From the NCBI GenBank assembly GCA_018378255.1, contig JAGZXV010000224.1, positions 1-8,472 on the forward strand: a DNA stretch of 8,472 nt, given 5' to 3'. Shown piece after piece: positions 5,667 to 8,472 of this stretch; position 1 is the stretch's first letter; the number at the start of each line of letters is the position of its first letter. A program made the translations under genes and the position numbers. A model generated the notes under the pieces. It was not told where the DNA came from. It saw only the letters and a program-made list of their open reading frames with translations, and did no database searches. This DNA is from Clostridiaceae bacterium (lineage in GTDB: Bacteria > Bacillota > Clostridia > Lachnospirales > Lachnospiraceae).

Positions 5667-5729
5667 AAAAAAAGAAAGTGACATTTAGACGAATTTGTCA
5701 AATATGTTACAAATCCGTCCAAATGTCAC
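5667..5729 (-). terminator. 21-bp inverted repeat plus T-tract after the TetR gene; terminator or operator
   Basis: Arms 5678-5698 and 5709-5729 agree at 19 of 21 positions around a 10-nt loop. Both differences become G-U pairs in minus-strand RNA, giving a continuous 21-bp helix, and TTTCTTTTTTT (5677-5667) follows immediately. This fits a terminator 35 bp beyond the tetR stop. The stem is AT-rich for a terminator, and each arm has partial symmetry of its own (TGACA-N12-TGTCA on the left, TTACA-N12-TGTCA on the right), so it may also be a double operator for the adjacent regulator. A perfect 10-bp palindrome ATGTATACAT lies beside it at 5731-5740. Confidence 0.6.
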
Positions 5730-5764
5730 AATGTATACATTAAAAACACCTGCCCGCCTGCGGA

Positions 5765-6337
5765 TTAAGACAGCAGTTTTAAATCGTTGAGAACCTGCCC
5801 CAGCTTTGGCGGAACCGCATCCACCAGTGCCTTTGACATCTCTTCCGGCGTCTTTTTCATGCCTCCCAGCACCCATTTTACAGTCATGTAGACCGAACCC
5901 CGGCAGTACATTTCCAGCAGAAACTGCAGGTCTTCACTCAAAGGCTGTTGGGTCTTTCTGGTGATCAGATCTGTATAAAACTGCAAAATCAGTTCAAAGT
6001 CATGCTCCTTCAGCGAGTTATAATCATCGGAACGGAATGCTCCGGTGAAAAAGACCTTTTCATTCTGGATGAATTCAAATTTCTGGGTCAGGCTCTCGCC
6101 GATCGTCTTTTCCACGCCGATCTGTTCAAATGATTCCAGCACCAATTTATCAAAATACCAATTGATCAGGTCATATTTATCCTTAAAATTACGGTAAAAG
6201 GTCTGACGGGTCATCTCACACCCGTCCACTATATTCTTAACCGTAATCTTGTCCACCGGTCTGGTCTTCATGCATTCTTTCATAGAATCAGCCAGACGGT
6301 ACCTGGTCCGGTCCGCCTTCTTTAATGTCTCAAGCAT
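5765..6337 (-). CDS. TetR/AcrR family transcriptional regulator
   Basis: A 190-aa one-domain-pair TetR-type DNA-binding protein. The helix-turn-helix is at about 31-51 (ITVKNIVDGCEMTRQTFYRNF) and continues into the usual FKDKYDLINWYF helix. The C-terminal half (about 75-190) is helical and ends in a W-x-LGGMKKTPEEMSKAL segment resembling the ligand domain of DhaS-like regulators, which control dihydroxyacetone kinase genes. The ligand is unknown. The start is supported by GGGAG six to seven bases upstream. It begins 37 bp after the fbp stop with no obvious promoter between, so it may be cotranscribed with fbp, and it lies directly upstream of fucO, its most likely target along with itself. 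The 21-bp inverted repeat and the ATGTATACAT palindrome downstream are candidate binding sites. Confidence 0.88.
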   Translation of the reverse strand: MLETLKKADRTRYRLADSMKECMKTRPVDKITVKNIVDGCEMTRQTFYRNFKDKYDLINWYFDKLVLESFEQIGVEKTIGESLTQKFEFIQNEKVFFTGAFRSDDYNSLKEHDFELILQFYTDLITRKTQQPLSEDLQFLLEMYCRGSVYMTVKWVLGGMKKTPEEMSKALVDAVPPKLGQVLNDLKLLS

Positions 6338-6373
6338 AAATTTCTCCCATGTCTCTATTTAGATCGCTCTCTT

Positions 6374-8335
6374 CTATCTGGTTCTGAATTTTTCCACAAT
6401 CCTGCCGGAATAATAGGCCTCCAGCAAAAGCTCCAAATCCTTAATTTTCTCCTTCAGCTCTTTTCCCACATCCGTATCCCCTACCAGCTTCCGGGCCGAA
6501 ACACGTTTGATGATAATGCTCTCAGACCGGATATCGCTTTCTTTTTCAATGGCTGCCTCTGTGGATTCAAAGGGTTCGTGGGCCGCCAGTATCAGGCCGT
6601 AGGAATTGTAGATCAGCGTATAGCCGGCAATGCCGGTTTCATTCTGATAGGCCTTGGAAAATCCTCCGTCAATGACCAGCACTTTTCCGCCGCATTTCAC
6701 CGGATTTTCACCGTCTTTCCTCTTCACCGGAACATGGCCGTTTATGATGTGGCTGCCTTCTGCGGGAAGCCCGAATTCCTCTAAAATATGATCGGCCACC
6801 GCTTCATTTTCCAACAGGGAATAATAAGGATTCTTCCGTTCCCTGTGTGTCTCCTTGTCCGCCAGAAAATAACGTTCAAAGGTTGCCATCTTATGTTTGC
6901 CAAACAGCGGTGAATTTTCATGAAGCCAGATGTACCACATCAGGTCTTTCCCCCGCTCCCGTTCTATCCCGTCTTTGGAAACAAACCCTTTTCTCACATA
7001 ATTATCCAGCGTCTCATAAAGCGCCCTTCCTTTGCAGGTCTTTCCGAATATCTCAACTTCCTTAAAACTTCCGTCTTCATTTAACGGAATACACCCATGA
7101 TACAGCAGGTTTCCGTTATATACTTTATAAAGGCTGCCTTTTGCGAGCAGAAAACGCATGTGCTGCTGAAGCTTTTCACAATTGAGAAAGGCCCGCTCCA
7201 GCCGCTCCATGATCTCCGCTTCCTGCGCGGTAAATGCATAGGGATCGGCCGGGTCCACTGTGGGGAAATTAACATCCAGCATCTCATATTCCTTTCCTTC
7301 TATGCAGATGGTTCCCTTTTCAAAATCGATCAGATGAAGCAGGTTCCGTTTTTCCAAATCAAATGACGGATTTTTCCTGCTCATCTGCCCTTCCGCCTTG
7401 AACTGGATCACAGAGATCGCTTTGTGCATCCTGATATCTATCTCCAGTTCGTTGGTATTATAGGCCTTCGCTCCTTTCAGCTGGAAACATTTACACGGAT
7501 CATCTTTGTAGGTATTGATGGCAAATGTGGCCAGCGGCAGCAGATTGATGCCATATCCGTCCTCTAAAATATCCAGATTCCCATATCTTGCACAGATACG
7601 GATCACATTGGCAATGCAGCAGATCTGCCCTGCGGCAGCTCCCATCCACAGCACATCATGATTTCCCCACTGGATATCCACAGAATGATGCTCCATCAGC
7701 TTGTCCATTATGATATGGGGGCCCGGACCCCGGTCATAAATATCCCCTACGATGTGAAGATGATCCACAGCCAGCCGCTGAATCAGCTCACACATGGCAA
7801 TAATACATTCCTCTGCCCGCCCTACCCGGATTATGGTCCTAACTATAGCATTGTAATAGGATTCTTTATCCGACACATCCACCTTTTCTGTAATCAGCTC
7901 TTCCAGAACATAGGCGAATTCGGGAGGCAGCGCTTTTCTCACTTTTGACCTGGTGTATTTGCTGGCCGTCCGTTTGCATACTTCGATCAGGCGGTACAGC
8001 GTAACCTTATACCAGTCTTCTTTATTCTTTCTGGTCTTTAAGATCTGCACCATCTTCTCCCTCGGATAGTAGATCAGGGTAGCCAGGGTCTGCTTGTCCT
8101 CATTGCTGAGAGTGTTGCCGAAAATATCGTTGATCTTTCTGCGGACAGCGCCGGAACCATTCTTCAGCACATGGGAAAATGCCTCATATTCTCCGTGAAT
8201 ATCCGTTAAAAAATGCTCCGTTCCTTTGGGAAGGTTCAAAATGGCTTCCAGGTTAATCACCTCGGTGGACGCGGAGGCTATGGTCGGGTACAACTCAGCC
8301 AGGCGTTCCAGATATCTTTGTTCCAAAATACTCAT
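6374..8335 (-). CDS. fbp: Fructose-1,6-bisphosphatase, class III
   Basis: A 653-aa cytoplasmic enzyme of the Firmicutes-specific class III, hydrolysing fructose 1,6-bisphosphate to fructose 6-phosphate in gluconeogenesis. It is unrelated to the class I/II sugar phosphatases and carries metallophosphoesterase motifs instead: DIHGEY (45-50), GDIYDRGP (197-204) and GNHD (224-227), with further histidines such as INGHVPVKRKDG in the C-terminal third. Length and the opening ERLAELYPTIASASTEVINLEA agree with Bacillus and Clostridium members. GGAGG lies about nine bases before the ATG. It is transcribed towards the TetR-type regulator and fucO. Nothing indicates truncation or frameshift. Confidence 0.97.
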   Translation of the reverse strand: MSILEQRYLERLAELYPTIASASTEVINLEAILNLPKGTEHFLTDIHGEYEAFSHVLKNGSGAVRRKINDIFGNTLSNEDKQTLATLIYYPREKMVQILKTRKNKEDWYKVTLYRLIEVCKRTASKYTRSKVRKALPPEFAYVLEELITEKVDVSDKESYYNAIVRTIIRVGRAEECIIAMCELIQRLAVDHLHIVGDIYDRGPGPHIIMDKLMEHHSVDIQWGNHDVLWMGAAAGQICCIANVIRICARYGNLDILEDGYGINLLPLATFAINTYKDDPCKCFQLKGAKAYNTNELEIDIRMHKAISVIQFKAEGQMSRKNPSFDLEKRNLLHLIDFEKGTICIEGKEYEMLDVNFPTVDPADPYAFTAQEAEIMERLERAFLNCEKLQQHMRFLLAKGSLYKVYNGNLLYHGCIPLNEDGSFKEVEIFGKTCKGRALYETLDNYVRKGFVSKDGIERERGKDLMWYIWLHENSPLFGKHKMATFERYFLADKETHRERKNPYYSLLENEAVADHILEEFGLPAEGSHIINGHVPVKRKDGENPVKCGGKVLVIDGGFSKAYQNETGIAGYTLIYNSYGLILAAHEPFESTEAAIEKESDIRSESIIIKRVSARKLVGDTDVGKELKEKIKDLELLLEAYYSGRIVEKFRTR

Positions 8336-8367
8336 GTTAAAGTTCCTCCCGATTGTCTTTCATTAAC

Positions 8368-8376
8368 ATTTTACCA
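8368..8376 (-). promoter_or_regulatory. Predicted extended -10 of the fbp promoter
   Basis: The minus strand reads TGGTAAAAT, an extended -10 of the TGN-TAAAAT form, 32 bp before the fbp ATG, leaving room for the GGGAGGA ribosome binding site. No good -35 is seen 16-18 bp upstream (best TAGAAT), which is tolerable for an extended -10 promoter. Confidence 0.35.
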
Positions 8377-8430
8377 TAAGGTTTGGGAGAATTCTATAGT
8401 GGGTTGGAGGGGGGAGTCGTTCAATAAGTT

Positions 8431-8452
8431 ACGCCCGGGAGAGGGGCGTTTT
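8431..8452 (+). other. Small GC-rich hairpin near the window edge
   Basis: ACGCCC (8431-8436) pairs with GGGCGT (8444-8449) across seven bases and is followed by only four T's (8449-8452) on the plus strand. It lies in a G-rich stretch upstream of fbp. A weak plus-strand terminator is possible, but no plus-strand gene lies immediately before it. Confidence 0.2.
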
Positions 8453-8472
8453 GGAGGCTGTGCTGCGGGGGG

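Noticed and set aside
8401..8472. G-rich runs resembling a G-quadruplex near the window end
   Set aside because: Runs are uneven (GGG, GG, GGGGGG) and then interrupted by more than 20 bases; too weak without the sequence beyond the edge.

Overview
The window looks like a chromosomal segment from an anaerobic Firmicute, most likely a Lachnospiraceae / Clostridium cluster XIVa-type organism. The pointers are a class III (Firmicutes-type) fructose-1,6-bisphosphatase, a FucO-type iron alcohol dehydrogenase, a DUF1848 protein, a SirTM-like Sir2 protein, purine-rich Shine-Dalgarno sites before nearly every gene, and moderate GC. This placement is an inference from gene content. There is no rRNA, tRNA, CRISPR array, phage gene or transposase.

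Layout, left to right. Positions 11-2064 hold a minus-strand group transcribed leftwards: a short Sir2/SirTM-like protein, then hisH and hisF (the two subunits of imidazole-glycerol-phosphate synthase). hisH appears to have its own promoter. Positions 2101-3257 hold an acetamidase/formamidase gene (minus strand) tightly bracketed by two inverted copies of a palindromic repeat: a 68-bp short copy touching its stop codon and a 181-bp long copy 25 bp upstream of its start. The long copy also fills most of the divergent gap to a plus-strand DUF1848 gene (3378-4319), and its two ends carry outward-facing promoter-like sequences aimed at the two genes. A hairpin with a U-tract at 4345-4377 separates DUF1848 from the convergent fucO.

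Positions 4443-8335 hold three minus-strand genes transcribed in the order fbp, tetR-type regulator, fucO. fbp and the regulator are 37 bp apart and may be cotranscribed. A 21-bp inverted repeat followed by a T-tract lies between the regulator and fucO. Over the likely fucO -10 there is a sequence matching 12 of 14 specified positions of the clostridial Rex (NADH/NAD+ sensor) box.

Function. The coding content is mostly core metabolism: histidine synthesis, gluconeogenesis, lactaldehyde/propanediol redox and amide hydrolysis. The less ordinary parts are the repeat pair around the acetamidase gene, the DUF1848 protein with a radical-SAM-like cysteine motif at its C-terminal end, and the shortened SirTM-like protein that appears to lack two key active-site residues. 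I see no multi-gene system that I would call new; the strongest candidate for something undescribed is the small inverted-repeat element.
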